From NCBI GenBank assembly GCA_031363945.1, contig JANLVJ010000075.1:1-33409 (forward strand): DNA of 33,409 bases. The letters are read 5' to 3'. The stretch's first letter is position 1; each line of letters starts with the position of its first letter. The notes under the pieces were generated by a model that worked only from the letters and a program-made list of their open reading frames with translations, was not told the DNA's origin and ran no database searches. Source of the DNA: JANLVJ01 sp031363945. GTDB lineage: Bacteria; Bacteroidota; Bacteroidia; Sphingobacteriales; Sphingobacteriaceae. Of the stretch, positions 1 through 8,807 are shown piece by piece. The translations under genes and the position numbers were made by a program.

Positions 1-2
1 TC

Positions 3-1205
3 TTATTTTATATTTCACTTGAACTGATAAAGAAGGGGTACCGCCCTGCGAAATTTTTTCTATTGGCTTGGTCATTTTTTTTATCAAGCATTATCATCTT
101 TGTACTCAGAAATTTCAATTTACTTCCCTTTAATTCATTTACTGAGCATGTTTTACTAATTGGTTCAGGAGCTGAAGTAACACTTCTGTCTTTTGCCCTT
201 GCAGACAGGATAAATATTTTAAAACAGGAGAAAGAATTTAGTCAGGCTATCGCACTCTCAGAGGCTCAAAAAAATGAGCACTTGATTAGAGATCAAAATA
301 TCAATCTCGAACATATGGTTGATGACCGTACCAACCAGCTCACCAGTACAATGAATGACTTGCAGCTAACTATGGATAACCTGAAAAACACACAGGCTCA
401 GCTGGTTGATTCTGAGAAAATGGCATCACTCGGACAATTAACGGCTGGCATAGCCCATGAGATCAATAATCCTATAAATTTTGTAACATCTAATATAAAA
501 CCGCTTAAGCGTGATATAAATGACCTGTACATCATGCTTTCCAAGTTTGAAAACAGCACTGCATTAATGGATCCGGCTCTGGTAACAGAAATTAATCAGC
601 TTAAAGAAGAACTTGATCTAGATTATGTAAAGAGCGAAATTGACCTTCTATTAAAGGGAATTGATGAAGGTGCCTTTCGAACTTCAGAAATAATCAGGGG
701 TTTGAAAATGTTTGCCCGGGTCGATGAACAGGATATTAAAGAAGTGAATTTGAATGAGGGATTTGAGTCTACCCTGCTTCTGCTGAATAGTAAGATAAAA
801 GACAAAATAAAACTTCAAATGAAGTTGGGAGCTATACCTAAAATTGAATGCTATGCCGGTAAGCTTAATCAGGTTTTTATGAATATCATAAGTAACTCTA
901 TTTATGCAATAAATCAGCTACATGGTGATTCAACAGCAGGAATGCTATGTATTGAGACAAAAACGAACGAAGAAAACGATCAGGAAGTAGTAATTTTAAT
1001 TCAAGATAACGGCACTGGTATGCCTAAAGAGATCAAACAGAAAATATTTGACCCATTCTTCACCACAAAACCAATAGGAGAAGGAACAGGTCTTGGTCTA
1101 TCAATTGTGCAACAAATAATTATTAGTCATAAAGGAACGATTGACGTTCAGTCAGAAGCAGAAAAAGGAACACTATTCAAAATTATATTGCCGGTTCGTC
1201 AATAA
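3..1205 (+). CDS. 7TMR-DISM sensor histidine kinase, 3' part (5' end outside window)
   Basis: This is the C-terminal part of a membrane sensor kinase that autophosphorylates on His and passes phosphate to a response regulator. The frame is open from base 3, so the gene starts left of the window; the TTG at 63 is only an internal codon. The first ~75 residues look like the last helices of a 7TMR-DISM transmembrane module, including the typical GYRPAKFFLLAW and SFALADRIN segments. A coiled coil follows (about 70-120 counted from the TTG), then the H box LGQLTAGIAHEINNP (His132), an N box (MNIISNSIYAI), a G1 box (DNGTGMP), the F box FDPFFTTK and G2 GEGTGLGLSI. All catalytic boxes are intact. The next gene starts 24 bases downstream and encodes a receiver-kinase hybrid, a likely partner. 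The stimulus is unknown. Confidence 0.9.
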   Translation, partial: LFYISLELIKKGYRPAKFFLLAWSFFLSSIIIFVLRNFNLLPFNSFTEHVLLIGSGAEVTLLSFALADRINILKQEKEFSQAIALSEAQKNEHLIRDQNINLEHMVDDRTNQLTSTMNDLQLTMDNLKNTQAQLVDSEKMASLGQLTAGIAHEINNPINFVTSNIKPLKRDINDLYIMLSKFENSTALMDPALVTEINQLKEELDLDYVKSEIDLLLKGIDEGAFRTSEIIRGLKMFARVDEQDIKEVNLNEGFESTLLLLNSKIKDKIKLQMKLGAIPKIECYAGKLNQVFMNIISNSIYAINQLHGDSTAGMLCIETKTNEENDQEVVILIQDNGTGMPKEIKQKIFDPFFTTKPIGEGTGLGLSIVQQIIISHKGTIDVQSEAEKGTLFKIILPVRQ

Positions 1206-1229
1206 TCCCTATTTTGCCAACGATTGAAT

Positions 1230-2333
1230 ATGAATACAGAAAAAATAAGGATATTATATGTTGATGATGAAGTGAATAACCTTCAATCATTTAAGGCAAC
1301 ATTTAGAAAAGAATATGAGGTTCTTACTGCACAATCTGCTGTTGAAGCATTAAGTATTCTAAGCAAAGAAAAATTCCATATCATTATTTCAGATCAGCGC
1401 ATGCCTGGCAAATCAGGTGTTCAATTATTTGAAGAAATCATTGAGACCTACCCAGACCCTATTCGCATACTTCTTACTGGCTATGCTGATATCCAGGCCG
1501 TTATTGATGCAATTAACAAGGGCGAGGTGTACCGGTTCATTGATAAACCATGGGACTATCAGGCTGTAAGAGTTGCTATCAGAAATGCGTATGAAATATT
1601 TGAAACCAGGCAATTATTAAAGAAATACAATGAAGAATTATTAAAAGCCTATGATGAGCTTGATAAATTCGTTTATAGTGTTTCTCATGATCTTCGGGCT
1701 CCTTTAACTTCAGTTTTAGGCCTGGTCAAACTAGCCCGTACTGTCGATACTGATATCAGTGCATCGGGTGATATGGATTACCTAGACATGATTGAAAAGA
1801 GTGTCGACAAACTCGATATCTTCATTCGTAATATCATCGATTACTACCGAAGTACCCGCATGGAATCATTGGATGAACTGATAGATTTCGAAGAGATTCT
1901 ACAGAATACCCGTCAGGAGCTTGAATATTATGCCAATTATAATAACATCAATATTGTAATGAAGGTCAATAACCCTGACAATATTGGTTTTAAAAGTGAT
2001 CATTCAAGACTAAGGATCATTTTTAATAATATCGTTTCTAACTCGATAAAATACCAGAAGCCTCATTCAAATGAGAATTTACTTTTTATAACCGTTGATG
2101 TTACTGCTGCCCATATTACGATGGTCTTCTATGATAACGGCATCGGGATAAATGAAAAACACCTTTCTGAGATCTTCAAGATGTTCTTTAGAGCAAGCAA
2201 TATCAATGCCGGTTCTGGTATAGGTTTATACATTGTTAAAGAAGCAGTTAAAAAACTTGATGGGGCGATTGAAGCCCAGTCAATTCTTGGTGAAAAAACA
2301 ATATTTACTGTTTCATTACCAAATCGTTCATGA
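1230..2333 (+). CDS. Response regulator receiver-histidine kinase hybrid
   Basis: The protein begins with a receiver domain (about residues 6-125) with the acidic pair DDE, the phospho-acceptor in SDQRMPG (Asp55 from ATG 1230), the conserved Thr in LLTGYAD and Lys in DKPWD. After a short coiled coil comes a HisKA domain (SVSHDLRAPLTSV, His153) and a HATPase domain with NNIVSNSIKY, DNGIGI and GSGIGLYIV. There is no membrane segment, so it is cytoplasmic. The architecture suggests it receives phosphate from a kinase, most likely the 7TMR-DISM kinase just upstream, and controls a further phosphorelay step through its own kinase domain. ATG 1230 is chosen; a TTG six bases earlier is also in frame. 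Its stop overlaps the start of the thioesterase gene by four bases. Confidence 0.9.
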   Translation: MNTEKIRILYVDDEVNNLQSFKATFRKEYEVLTAQSAVEALSILSKEKFHIIISDQRMPGKSGVQLFEEIIETYPDPIRILLTGYADIQAVIDAINKGEVYRFIDKPWDYQAVRVAIRNAYEIFETRQLLKKYNEELLKAYDELDKFVYSVSHDLRAPLTSVLGLVKLARTVDTDISASGDMDYLDMIEKSVDKLDIFIRNIIDYYRSTRMESLDELIDFEEILQNTRQELEYYANYNNINIVMKVNNPDNIGFKSDHSRLRIIFNNIVSNSIKYQKPHSNENLLFITVDVTAAHITMVFYDNGIGINEKHLSEIFKMFFRASNINAGSGIGLYIVKEAVKKLDGAIEAQSILGEKTIFTVSLPNRS

Positions 2334-2893
2334 AAACTAAGCTAGCAAAAGAGTCATTTACACTCATGAACCAGATGGTTTTACCGAATGATACCAATAC
2401 CCTGAATAATTTGATGGGCGGACGTTTACTTCACTGGATGGATATTGCTGCCGGTATTGCTGCCCAGCGTCATTCAAACAGGATCGTCGTTACCGCCTCT
2501 GTTGATAATGTATCTTTCAGGCATCCGATTAAGCTGGGTGAGGTTGTCACCATCTCTGCTCAGGTAACCCGCTCATTTACCTCTTCTATGGAAGTCAGAC
2601 TTTCTGTTACGGCAGAAAATATACCTTCTGGCACAAAAATAAAGAGCAATGAAGCCTATTACACTTTTGTAGCAGTTGATCAGAGTGGTCAGACCATACA
2701 GGTGCCTGAAGTGATACCTGAAACTGAGGCCGAACACAGCTACTATGAATCTGCCTTACAAAGAAGACAGTTACGGCTTATTCTGGCAGGAAAAATGAAG
2801 CCTGCTGATGCTAAAGAGCTAAGGGCTTTGTTTGAAGTTGCCACAGAGCTGATTGAAGCTACGGGTATTGTGGAGGATAAAAAAAAGGCCTAG
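2330..2893 (+). CDS. Acyl-CoA thioesterase (hot-dog fold, YciA/BACH type)
   Basis: Predicted cytoplasmic thioesterase that hydrolyses acyl-CoA to free acid and CoA. The first ~130 residues carry the hot-dog pattern of the acyl-CoA hydrolase family: an Asn-rich loop (LPNDTNTLNNLMGG), the central helix GRLLHWMDIAAGIAA with the conserved Asp, then VTASVDNVSFRHPIKLGEVV. About 55 extra residues at the C-terminus are charged and look helical. ATG 2330 overlaps the stop of the receiver-kinase hybrid (ATGA), implying translational coupling. A signalling kinase and a lipid-metabolism enzyme in one transcript is unusual; whether the pairing is functional cannot be seen here. The stop codon region also runs into a remnant of the neighbouring EVE gene. 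Confidence 0.88.
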   Translation: MKTKLAKESFTLMNQMVLPNDTNTLNNLMGGRLLHWMDIAAGIAAQRHSNRIVVTASVDNVSFRHPIKLGEVVTISAQVTRSFTSSMEVRLSVTAENIPSGTKIKSNEAYYTFVAVDQSGQTIQVPEVIPETEAEHSYYESALQRRQLRLILAGKMKPADAKELRALFEVATELIEATGIVEDKKKA

Positions 2894-2935
2894 GCCCCCA
2901 TCTTTAGCAGCTTGTCGAATTCGTTCTGCTAGAAA
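2890..2935 (-). pseudogene. Remnant of a second EVE-domain gene (3' end only)
   Basis: Read on the minus strand this stretch encodes QNEFDKLLKMGA followed by TAG, matching the last twelve residues of the adjacent EVE protein (QSEFDKVLEMGA, TAA) at the same codon phase. The two copies lie 64 bases apart in direct orientation and agree at about 30 of 40 positions over the last 40 bases. Several differences are synonymous or conservative, which suggests the copy was once translated. The in-frame codon just before the matching part is a stop. The remnant overlaps the end of the thioesterase gene by four bases. Its upstream part is gone, replaced by the intact EVE gene. Confidence 0.7.
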
Positions 2936-2953
2936 AGATCTCAAGTAAAAGGC

Positions 2954-3358
2954 TTATGCCCCCATCTCTAATACCTTGTCAAATTCACTTTGCAATAGCC
3001 TTGTAACTGACAGGCGGCCTTGCTTTACAAGCTCCATATTAGCAAGCATAGGCTCATCCTTTATTTGTTTTAAGGTGACGGTCTTGTTTAGGGTTTGAAC
3101 GGGTACCAAGTTAACCACCACCCAGTTTAGATCTTCAGTGGTCGGATCCTGATAAAACTCCTTGCTTACCTTGGCAATTCCGACAACTTCTTTGCCTTCA
3201 TTGCTATGATAATATAAGACAAGGTCACCAACTTTCATTCCTTTCAGGTTGTTTCTTGCCTGATAATTGCGAACTCCGTCCCAGAAGGTTTCTTTATCAG
3301 CCAAAAATTTATCCCAGGCATATTTAAAAGGTTCTGACTTTACTAACCAGTAGTTCAT
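2954..3358 (-). CDS. EVE domain-containing protein
   Basis: A 134-residue single-domain protein starting MNYWLVKSEP, the signature opening of the EVE family (PUA-like fold, related to thymocyte nuclear protein 1). Other family marks are WDGVRNYQARNNLKGMKVGDLVLYYHS and, near the end, the LSVTRL segment. EVE domains are thought to read modified bases in nucleic acids; the ligand of this one is unknown. The length is close to the usual size for stand-alone bacterial members. It lies 26 bases downstream of holA on the same strand and may be co-transcribed with it. A decayed copy of its 3' end lies directly downstream. Confidence 0.92.
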   Translation of the reverse strand: MNYWLVKSEPFKYAWDKFLADKETFWDGVRNYQARNNLKGMKVGDLVLYYHSNEGKEVVGIAKVSKEFYQDPTTEDLNWVVVNLVPVQTLNKTVTLKQIKDEPMLANMELVKQGRLSVTRLLQSEFDKVLEMGA

Positions 3359-3384
3359 AATTTAATTTAATGTTTGAATAAAAA

Positions 3385-4386
3385 TCAATGAAGAATGTGA
3401 AACATAAGTTCTTTTAGCAGGTCTGCATCTGTTGTTTCAGGGCTACAGTCTACCCCTTTTGAGGCAAGATCGGCGATTCTAAGTTTGCCGATAATTTTCA
3501 TAATCCGCTGTGGGGTATAATAACCGGCAGCTGTTTCATACTGCTTTAAAAAGAACGGGTTAACCCCGATTGCTGCAGCAGCAGCAGCATTGCCCTGGCT
3601 TTTTACATCATGGTATACTAAAAGCTTGGTAAAATAGGAGACCAATGACCCTAAAATCAATACCAGGGGATTATCTTTTGGATTAGCACTCAAATTTTGA
3701 ATGATGCGGTTTGATTTTAAAACATCATGGCTACCGATGGCATTATTGAGTTCAAAAACATTGAATTCACGGCTAATGCCAATATTACTTTCTACCAGAG
3801 CAGCATCAATCATTCGACCGGGTGTCAGACCAAGGATAAGTTTGTCAAGCTCATTTGCGATTTTAGAAAGGTCCTGCCCCAGGTATTCAGCTATAAGTGC
3901 AGCAGTCGAAGAATCAATTTTGTACCCTTTGTCAAGGATATAGGTTTTTACCCAGTCTGGAACTTGATTTTCATATAAGGTCTTAGATTCGAAGTAAAGT
4001 GCATTTTTCTTAATGATCTTGCCAAATTCAGTTCTTCCGTCTGGCTTACCACCCTTGTAGGCAAAGACTAATATTGTTGTAGGAACAGGTTTTTGTAGAT
4101 AGTTGAGAAATTTGTCAATTGATTTTAGTTCCTGAGCTTCTTTGATAAGTACCAGCTGATAATCGGCAGCCATGGGAAATCTCCGGCAGGTATTCAGAAT
4201 TTGTATCGCGTCTGCGTCTTTCCCGTAGAATATACTCAGGTTAAAACTTTTATCAGCTTCAGAAAGTACTTTAAGTTCTAGCAAATCAGCTATTGAATCA
4301 ATAAAATAGGGCTCTTCACCGGCAAGAAAATAGACCGAATTAAACTTACGGGCCATAATATCCCGGGTAATTTCATTAAAGCTCAT
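3385..4386 (-). CDS. holA: DNA polymerase III subunit delta
   Basis: Predicted delta subunit of the clamp loader, which opens the beta sliding clamp during replication. The 333-residue length and overall layout fit the family: an N-terminal region with FLAGEEPYFIDSIADLL, a RecA-like core with TILVFAYKGGKPDGR, the helical segment YLGQDLSKIANELDKLIL that is highly characteristic of HolA, and a C-terminal helical collar domain (residues ~205-333). The gene starts only 27 bases from the divergent HsdR_N-type gene, so the two promoters must overlap. The EVE gene follows on the same strand. Confidence 0.93.
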   Translation of the reverse strand: MSFNEITRDIMARKFNSVYFLAGEEPYFIDSIADLLELKVLSEADKSFNLSIFYGKDADAIQILNTCRRFPMAADYQLVLIKEAQELKSIDKFLNYLQKPVPTTILVFAYKGGKPDGRTEFGKIIKKNALYFESKTLYENQVPDWVKTYILDKGYKIDSSTAALIAEYLGQDLSKIANELDKLILGLTPGRMIDAALVESNIGISREFNVFELNNAIGSHDVLKSNRIIQNLSANPKDNPLVLILGSLVSYFTKLLVYHDVKSQGNAAAAAAIGVNPFFLKQYETAAGYYTPQRIMKIIGKLRIADLASKGVDCSPETTDADLLKELMFHILH

Positions 4387-4413
4387 TTATGTAAAAATAC
4401 TTACTTTTAACTG

Positions 4414-4866
4414 ATGGTAACATTAAATCTGCCATATTTCCCTTTTAAATTAAAGGAAGAAGGTAATAAAATATATATTTTCGATGAAATACGTAAGAAG
4501 TATTTATTTCTTACTCCCGAAGAGTGGGTCAGGCAACATGTCTTGCAATACCTGATAATCTATAAACTTTACCCCCGTTCACTTATTAAAATTGAGACCA
4601 GCCTGGTTTTCAATACCATGCTAAAAAGAAGTGACATCGTTGTGCTAGATAAAACGGGCAAACCATTTTTATTGGTAGAATGCAAGGCACCTCATATTAA
4701 AATAAATCAAAAAACCATTGACCAGGCTGCACGGTATAATACAAGTTATAATGCAAGATATGTGATGCTCACCAATGGAATAGACGTAATATCTTGTAGT
4801 ATAAATCATGCGAAAAGAACAGTGGAAATTTTAAAAGAGATTCCTGACTATTCTGGTTTTATATAA
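4414..4866 (+). CDS. HsdR N-terminal-like nuclease-fold protein
   Basis: A 150-residue protein matching the HSDR_N type that is widespread in Bacteroidota. It has the PD-(D/E)XK-like core: Asp74 in KRSDIVVLD, then Glu89 and Lys91 in LLVECKAP, followed by IDQAARYNTSYNARYVMLTNG, a helix-strand unit typical of this fold. The active-site residues are in place, so it may cleave or bind nucleic acid. It lacks any helicase, methylase or specificity subunit here, so it is not a working type I restriction system. It is divergent from holA with a 27-base gap. The cellular role of these stand-alone proteins is not established. Confidence 0.82.
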   Translation: MVTLNLPYFPFKLKEEGNKIYIFDEIRKKYLFLTPEEWVRQHVLQYLIIYKLYPRSLIKIETSLVFNTMLKRSDIVVLDKTGKPFLLVECKAPHIKINQKTIDQAARYNTSYNARYVMLTNGIDVISCSINHAKRTVEILKEIPDYSGFI

Positions 4867-4928
4867 ATTCTCGGCAAAGGTCAGTGGCTTGATATTTGCA
4901 TGGTGAGATTAACTAAAAACATTTAATT

Positions 4929-5273
4929 ATGAAAAAAACTCTTCTTTTTACCTTGTCACTGCTGGTAGTGAGCATGTTCACCTTCGCCCAGGACAGCACA
5001 AAAAAAGTAATGAAAACAAAAGTGCACCATTCATCAAAAAAATACAAGGCCAAGACAAAAACCCTTGGTCAGAAAATTGATACAGGTGCAAAAAAGGTTG
5101 GTAATTTTACAGCCAATCAAGCAGTAGGTCTGGCCTCTGATGTTACAACCAGTCGCGACAAATCAATGCATGGCCCAAATGATGAAAAAGTTTTCAATGG
5201 TAAGCGCGGTGGCAAATACTATATAAACGCAAAGGGAAAGAAAATTTATTTAAAGAAAGATAAAAAGCTCTAA
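4929..5273 (+). CDS. Small basic exported protein, PBCV-type basic adaptor-like C-terminus
   Basis: A 114-residue, very Lys-rich protein with an N-terminal signal peptide (MKKTLLFTLSLLVVSMFTFAQ, cleavage probably after FAQ). The middle is low-complexity and basic. The last ~28 residues (GKRGGKYYINAKGKKIYL) resemble the short basic adaptor repeat known as PBCV-specific basic adaptor domain, also found in small exported Bacteroidota proteins. It is presumably periplasmic or surface located and could bind polyanions, but no function is known. A strong terminator follows 19 bases after the stop. Confidence 0.75.
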   Translation: MKKTLLFTLSLLVVSMFTFAQDSTKKVMKTKVHHSSKKYKAKTKTLGQKIDTGAKKVGNFTANQAVGLASDVTTSRDKSMHGPNDEKVFNGKRGGKYYINAKGKKIYLKKDKKL

Positions 5274-5292
5274 AGTGCTGATTGTTTTATAG

Positions 5293-5332
5293 AATAAAGG
5301 GGAAGGAAATATGTATTTCCTTCCCCTTTATT
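5293..5332. terminator. Bidirectional intrinsic terminator
   Basis: A perfect inverted repeat with two 19-base arms (5293-5311 and 5314-5332) around a very short loop. The core is AAAGGGGAAGGAAATA with A/T flanks on both sides, so it has a T-run in either direction. It sits between the convergent small basic protein gene and valS and can stop transcription of both. Confidence 0.9.
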
Positions 5333-5383
5333 TTGAGTGCCCGGCGTAAAGCCCTGGAATATTGTACTCTTAAATTTAATGTG

Positions 5384-8095
5384 CTATTCCGTTTTTTGCT
5401 CATTATTTATTTCAGCAATCATTATTTCAAGCTGCTCTATTTTAATAAGTGCATCTGCTTTTTTGCGCTGCTCAAACTCAATAACAGCTGGCTTGGCATT
5501 TTGCATAAATTTTTCATTCGTCAGTTTTTTCTCTACTGAAACCAAAAAACCCCTGGTATAAACTAACTCCTGTTCAGACTTTGCAAGTTCAGCATTCAGG
5601 TCAATTACATTACCTAATTCAACAAAAAACTCTTCCTGTTTGATAAGTATCGAAGTACTTGATGCAGGTTTTTCTTCAATAATTTCAATGGCTGAAAAAT
5701 TTCCAATCTTTCCCATTAATTCGGCCCAACCTGGCTGAAATAAAAGAGCCGATTTCTTAATTGATACTTTCAGTATTTCTTTAGGAGATACTGAATACGT
5801 ATTGCGCAGGTTTCTAATCTCAGTAATCAGGGGTCTGATAATTTGCTCAAGAAATGTAGCTTCATTTGACTGAGCCTTTGTCAAAGGTGTTGACAAGGGC
5901 CATGTTTCAAACATTATCGTTTCTGAGTTTCTATCCTCATTTAGCTCATGCCATAGTTCTTCAGTGATAAAGGGCATGAAGGGATGTAAAACTTTTAAAA
6001 TTTCTTCAAAAAACAAAATACTTTGCTTCAGCGTCTCACCATCAATCTGCTCACCAAAAGGTGGCTTTATCAGTTCAAGATACCAGGAACAATAGTCATC
6101 CCAGATAAGCTTGTAAATAGCCATGATAGCTTCAGAGAGCCTGTACTGGTCAAATAAACCCGGCAATTCTGCCAGTAGATTCTGGAGTAACCCGTTAAAG
6201 CCATTAACGGCAACCTTACAATAATCAGGTTGGATTAAAGGCCTTTCAACAAAAATCCCATGAACTGCATTTTCAGTGTCACCCGCCAATTTAGGTTCTG
6301 CCCAGCTTTTAACCAGTCTGAAAGCATTCCAGATTTTATTGGCAAAATTTCGTCCTTGTTCAATTAATGATTCATCATATATAAGATCATTGCCCGCAGG
6401 CGAACTGAAAAGTAAACCAGTGCGCACCGCATCGGCACCAAACTGTTCGATCAGTACAAGAGGATCGGGTGAATTACCCAGAGATTTTGACATCTTACGA
6501 CCTTGCTTGTCTCTGATAATTCCTGTCAGATAAACATGCTTGAAGGGAATTTCATTGCGAAACTCAAGACCCGCCATAATCATACGTGCTACCCAGAAAA
6601 ATAAGATTTCTGGAGCAGTAACCAGATCATCAGTTGGGTAATAGTAACTAATATCTTTATTTGAAGGATCTTTAAAACCGTCAAAAACAGAGATCGGCCA
6701 TAACCACGATGAGAACCAGGTATCTACAACATCTTCATCCTGACGAATATTGGCATGTCCAAGACCCTTACTTTTAAAAAGTTCAAGCGCCTTCTTTTCA
6801 TTACTGGCTACTACCCAGTCGCCCTGTTCATTATACCAGGCAGGGATACGTTGCCCCCACCATAGTTGCCTTGAAATACACCAGTCATGTACGTTTTCGA
6901 TCCAATGCTTATAGGTATTCAGAAATTTAGCTGGGATAAGCGAGATACTACCATCAACGACAGCCGTAAGAGCAGGCCCACTCATTTTTTTCATTTCTAC
7001 AAACCACTGCATCGAAAGTCTTGGTTCAATAACGGCATCGGTACGTTCAGAAAAACCTATTTGACTGCTATAATCTTGAACTTTTTCAAGAAAACCCTGA
7101 TTTTTAAGTTCAACGGCAATCTGCTTGCGCGCTACGAACCTATCTATGCCGACATATAGAATAGCTTTTTCATTTAAAGTACCGTCTTCACTCAAAATAT
7201 CAAGCACAGGTAGCTTATGACGTAATCCAATCTCATAATCATTCAAATCATGGGCAGGTGTTACCTTCAGGCAACCTGTACCAAAATCCATCGACACATA
7301 GGCGTCTTCAATAACCGGAATAACCCTGTCAAGCAAGGGGATATGCACCGTTTTACCTTTAATTGCCGCATACCTCGGGTCAGCCGGATTTACCGCTATG
7401 GCTGCATCAGCCATAATGGTCTCTGGTCTGGTAGTTGCAACCTGCAAAAAACCAGAGCCATCGGTGAAGGGATAATTAATAAAATATAGCTTTTGATTTA
7501 CGGTTTTTCGGATAACCTCTTCATCAGAAACAGCTGTTCTTCCCATCGGGTCCCAGTTAACCATTCTGATACCACGATAGATATAGCCTTTATTGAAGAG
7601 ATCTACGAATACATCGGTAACCGCCTCTGATAAACTTTCTTCCATGGTAAACCGGGTACGATCCCAGTCGCAACTGGCACCCAGTTTCTTTAGCTGTTCA
7701 AGAATAATACCCCCATACTTCTCTTTCCATAAAAAAGCTTCTTCGAGAAACTTCTCCCTACCGAGATTCTCTTTAGAAAGGCCCTTTTCTTTTAGCAAGG
7801 CAACAACCTTCGCTTCTGTAGCAATTGAGGCATGATCAGTACCAGGCACCCAGCAGGCATTTTTACCTAACATTCTGGCTCTGCGAACCAGCACATCCTG
7901 AATCGTATTGTTTAACATATGGCCCATATGCAGAATACCAGTAACATTGGGTGGAGGCATTACGATGGTATAAGCTTCTTGCTTATTAATAGCGTCAGGT
8001 TCTGGAGCTTCTGAATGAAAAAACTTTTTTTCAAGCCAGTGTGCATACCATTTAGACTCAATGGCCGATGGCTGATAGGTTTTAGGAATACTCAT
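5384..8095 (-). CDS. valS: Valine--tRNA ligase
   Basis: Class I aminoacyl-tRNA synthetase that charges tRNA-Val. The 903 residues include the HIGH-type motif as HMGH (residues 56-59, in PPPNVTGILHMGHMLN), the CP1 editing domain with TTRPETIMADAAIAVNP and the GTGCLKVTPAHD loop, the WCISRQLWWGQRIPAW block, the KMSKS loop (GRKMSKSLGNSPDP, about residue 532), an anticodon-binding domain (about 620-780) and a C-terminal coiled-coil arm (about 830-900). All parts are present and the length is normal. ATG 8095 is preceded within ten bases by a TAAATTTG box, which suggests a very short leader. It converges on the small exported protein gene. Confidence 0.98.
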   Translation of the reverse strand: MSIPKTYQPSAIESKWYAHWLEKKFFHSEAPEPDAINKQEAYTIVMPPPNVTGILHMGHMLNNTIQDVLVRRARMLGKNACWVPGTDHASIATEAKVVALLKEKGLSKENLGREKFLEEAFLWKEKYGGIILEQLKKLGASCDWDRTRFTMEESLSEAVTDVFVDLFNKGYIYRGIRMVNWDPMGRTAVSDEEVIRKTVNQKLYFINYPFTDGSGFLQVATTRPETIMADAAIAVNPADPRYAAIKGKTVHIPLLDRVIPVIEDAYVSMDFGTGCLKVTPAHDLNDYEIGLRHKLPVLDILSEDGTLNEKAILYVGIDRFVARKQIAVELKNQGFLEKVQDYSSQIGFSERTDAVIEPRLSMQWFVEMKKMSGPALTAVVDGSISLIPAKFLNTYKHWIENVHDWCISRQLWWGQRIPAWYNEQGDWVVASNEKKALELFKSKGLGHANIRQDEDVVDTWFSSWLWPISVFDGFKDPSNKDISYYYPTDDLVTAPEILFFWVARMIMAGLEFRNEIPFKHVYLTGIIRDKQGRKMSKSLGNSPDPLVLIEQFGADAVRTGLLFSSPAGNDLIYDESLIEQGRNFANKIWNAFRLVKSWAEPKLAGDTENAVHGIFVERPLIQPDYCKVAVNGFNGLLQNLLAELPGLFDQYRLSEAIMAIYKLIWDDYCSWYLELIKPPFGEQIDGETLKQSILFFEEILKVLHPFMPFITEELWHELNEDRNSETIMFETWPLSTPLTKAQSNEATFLEQIIRPLITEIRNLRNTYSVSPKEILKVSIKKSALLFQPGWAELMGKIGNFSAIEIIEEKPASSTSILIKQEEFFVELGNVIDLNAELAKSEQELVYTRGFLVSVEKKLTNEKFMQNAKPAVIEFEQRKKADALIKIEQLEIMIAEINNEQKTE

Positions 8096-8102
8096 GAATG
8101 TT

Positions 8103-8110
8103 CAAATTTA
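8103..8110 (-). promoter_or_regulatory. Bacteroidota -7 box upstream of valS
   Basis: On the minus strand the sequence is TAAATTTG, a perfect match to the TAnnTTTG -7 consensus. It ends 7 bases before the valS ATG, so the message would have almost no leader. No clear -33 TTTG was found at normal spacing. Confidence 0.5.
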
Positions 8111-8287
8111 GAAAAAGGAAGCATTATTTTTTTGGATAAACGATTAGTGCAAACGTGATACTAGTTTAAGCCGGGCTAACTATTGCTGGGCTAAATCCAG
8201 GTCTGGTAAAAATGAATCGAATTTGTTTTTTTGGACAACTTTTTAAATAATCTGGTGTTTAATTTTTGAATTTCAACACAAACTAAA

Positions 8288-8740
8288 ATGCAGCCACCTG
8301 CAAGCTCTGATAAAGTACACCTGAACACTATTGCCGATAAAAAATTACCTGCATTGAAATTTGACTGGAACAAGGAAATTCTAACAACTGAAACTATTAT
8401 TACCGACAATTATAAAAATACCGAAAATGTGAGGGTCTTTTTTGCTGCTCAAATTGGTGATCATTTTTATTTTACTGTCGAGTTTATGAACTGGATAAAA
8501 CATCATGCTGGTCAGCCTTTGTCTAATGCCATTCTGCGCTGGGAAGAGCTAAGAGAAAAGAAAAAAGACAATACGTTTAAGTCAGAAATAACCAGCCAAC
8601 TTGAATATAACCGGTATATACGCATGTGCCTGGCGGCAAATCCTGAGCTTACACTTGCTGATGCAATAAAATACTGGAAACTAAAAAGGGTACGTAAAGA
8701 AGGTAGAATATACGATAAAACTGATCTTGATCTAAAATAA
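8288..8740 (+). CDS. DUF6434-like protein
   Basis: A 150-residue soluble, charged protein. Residues ~25-75 contain FDWNKEILTTETIITDNYKNTENVRVFF and then FTVEFMNWIKHHAGQPLSNAILRW; residues ~100-145 contain QLEYNRYIRMCLAANPELTLADAIKYWKLKR. This combination fits the DUF6434 family (often annotated with SAP-like domains), a family of unknown function; the assignment is from memory of the motif pattern. The EYNRYIRMCLAANP-to-YWKLKR part looks like a small helical domain. There is no signal peptide or membrane segment. It stands between valS (divergent) and mnmD (same strand, 67 bases on). Confidence 0.7.
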   Translation: MQPPASSDKVHLNTIADKKLPALKFDWNKEILTTETIITDNYKNTENVRVFFAAQIGDHFYFTVEFMNWIKHHAGQPLSNAILRWEELREKKKDNTFKSEITSQLEYNRYIRMCLAANPELTLADAIKYWKLKRVRKEGRIYDKTDLDLK

Positions 8741-8807
8741 TGAATCCCTGTTGACTAGATCTTTTTCAATGTAAAAAATTTAATGATTAGTTTGAATTAA
8801 ATATTAA

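Noticed and set aside
4414..4866. Restriction-modification or defence system around the HsdR_N-type gene
   Set aside because: No methylase, specificity or helicase gene is nearby; the neighbours are housekeeping genes.
8191..8409. 72-codon minus-strand ORF between valS and the DUF6434-like gene
   Set aside because: It overlaps the start of the better supported plus-strand gene and has no recognisable features.
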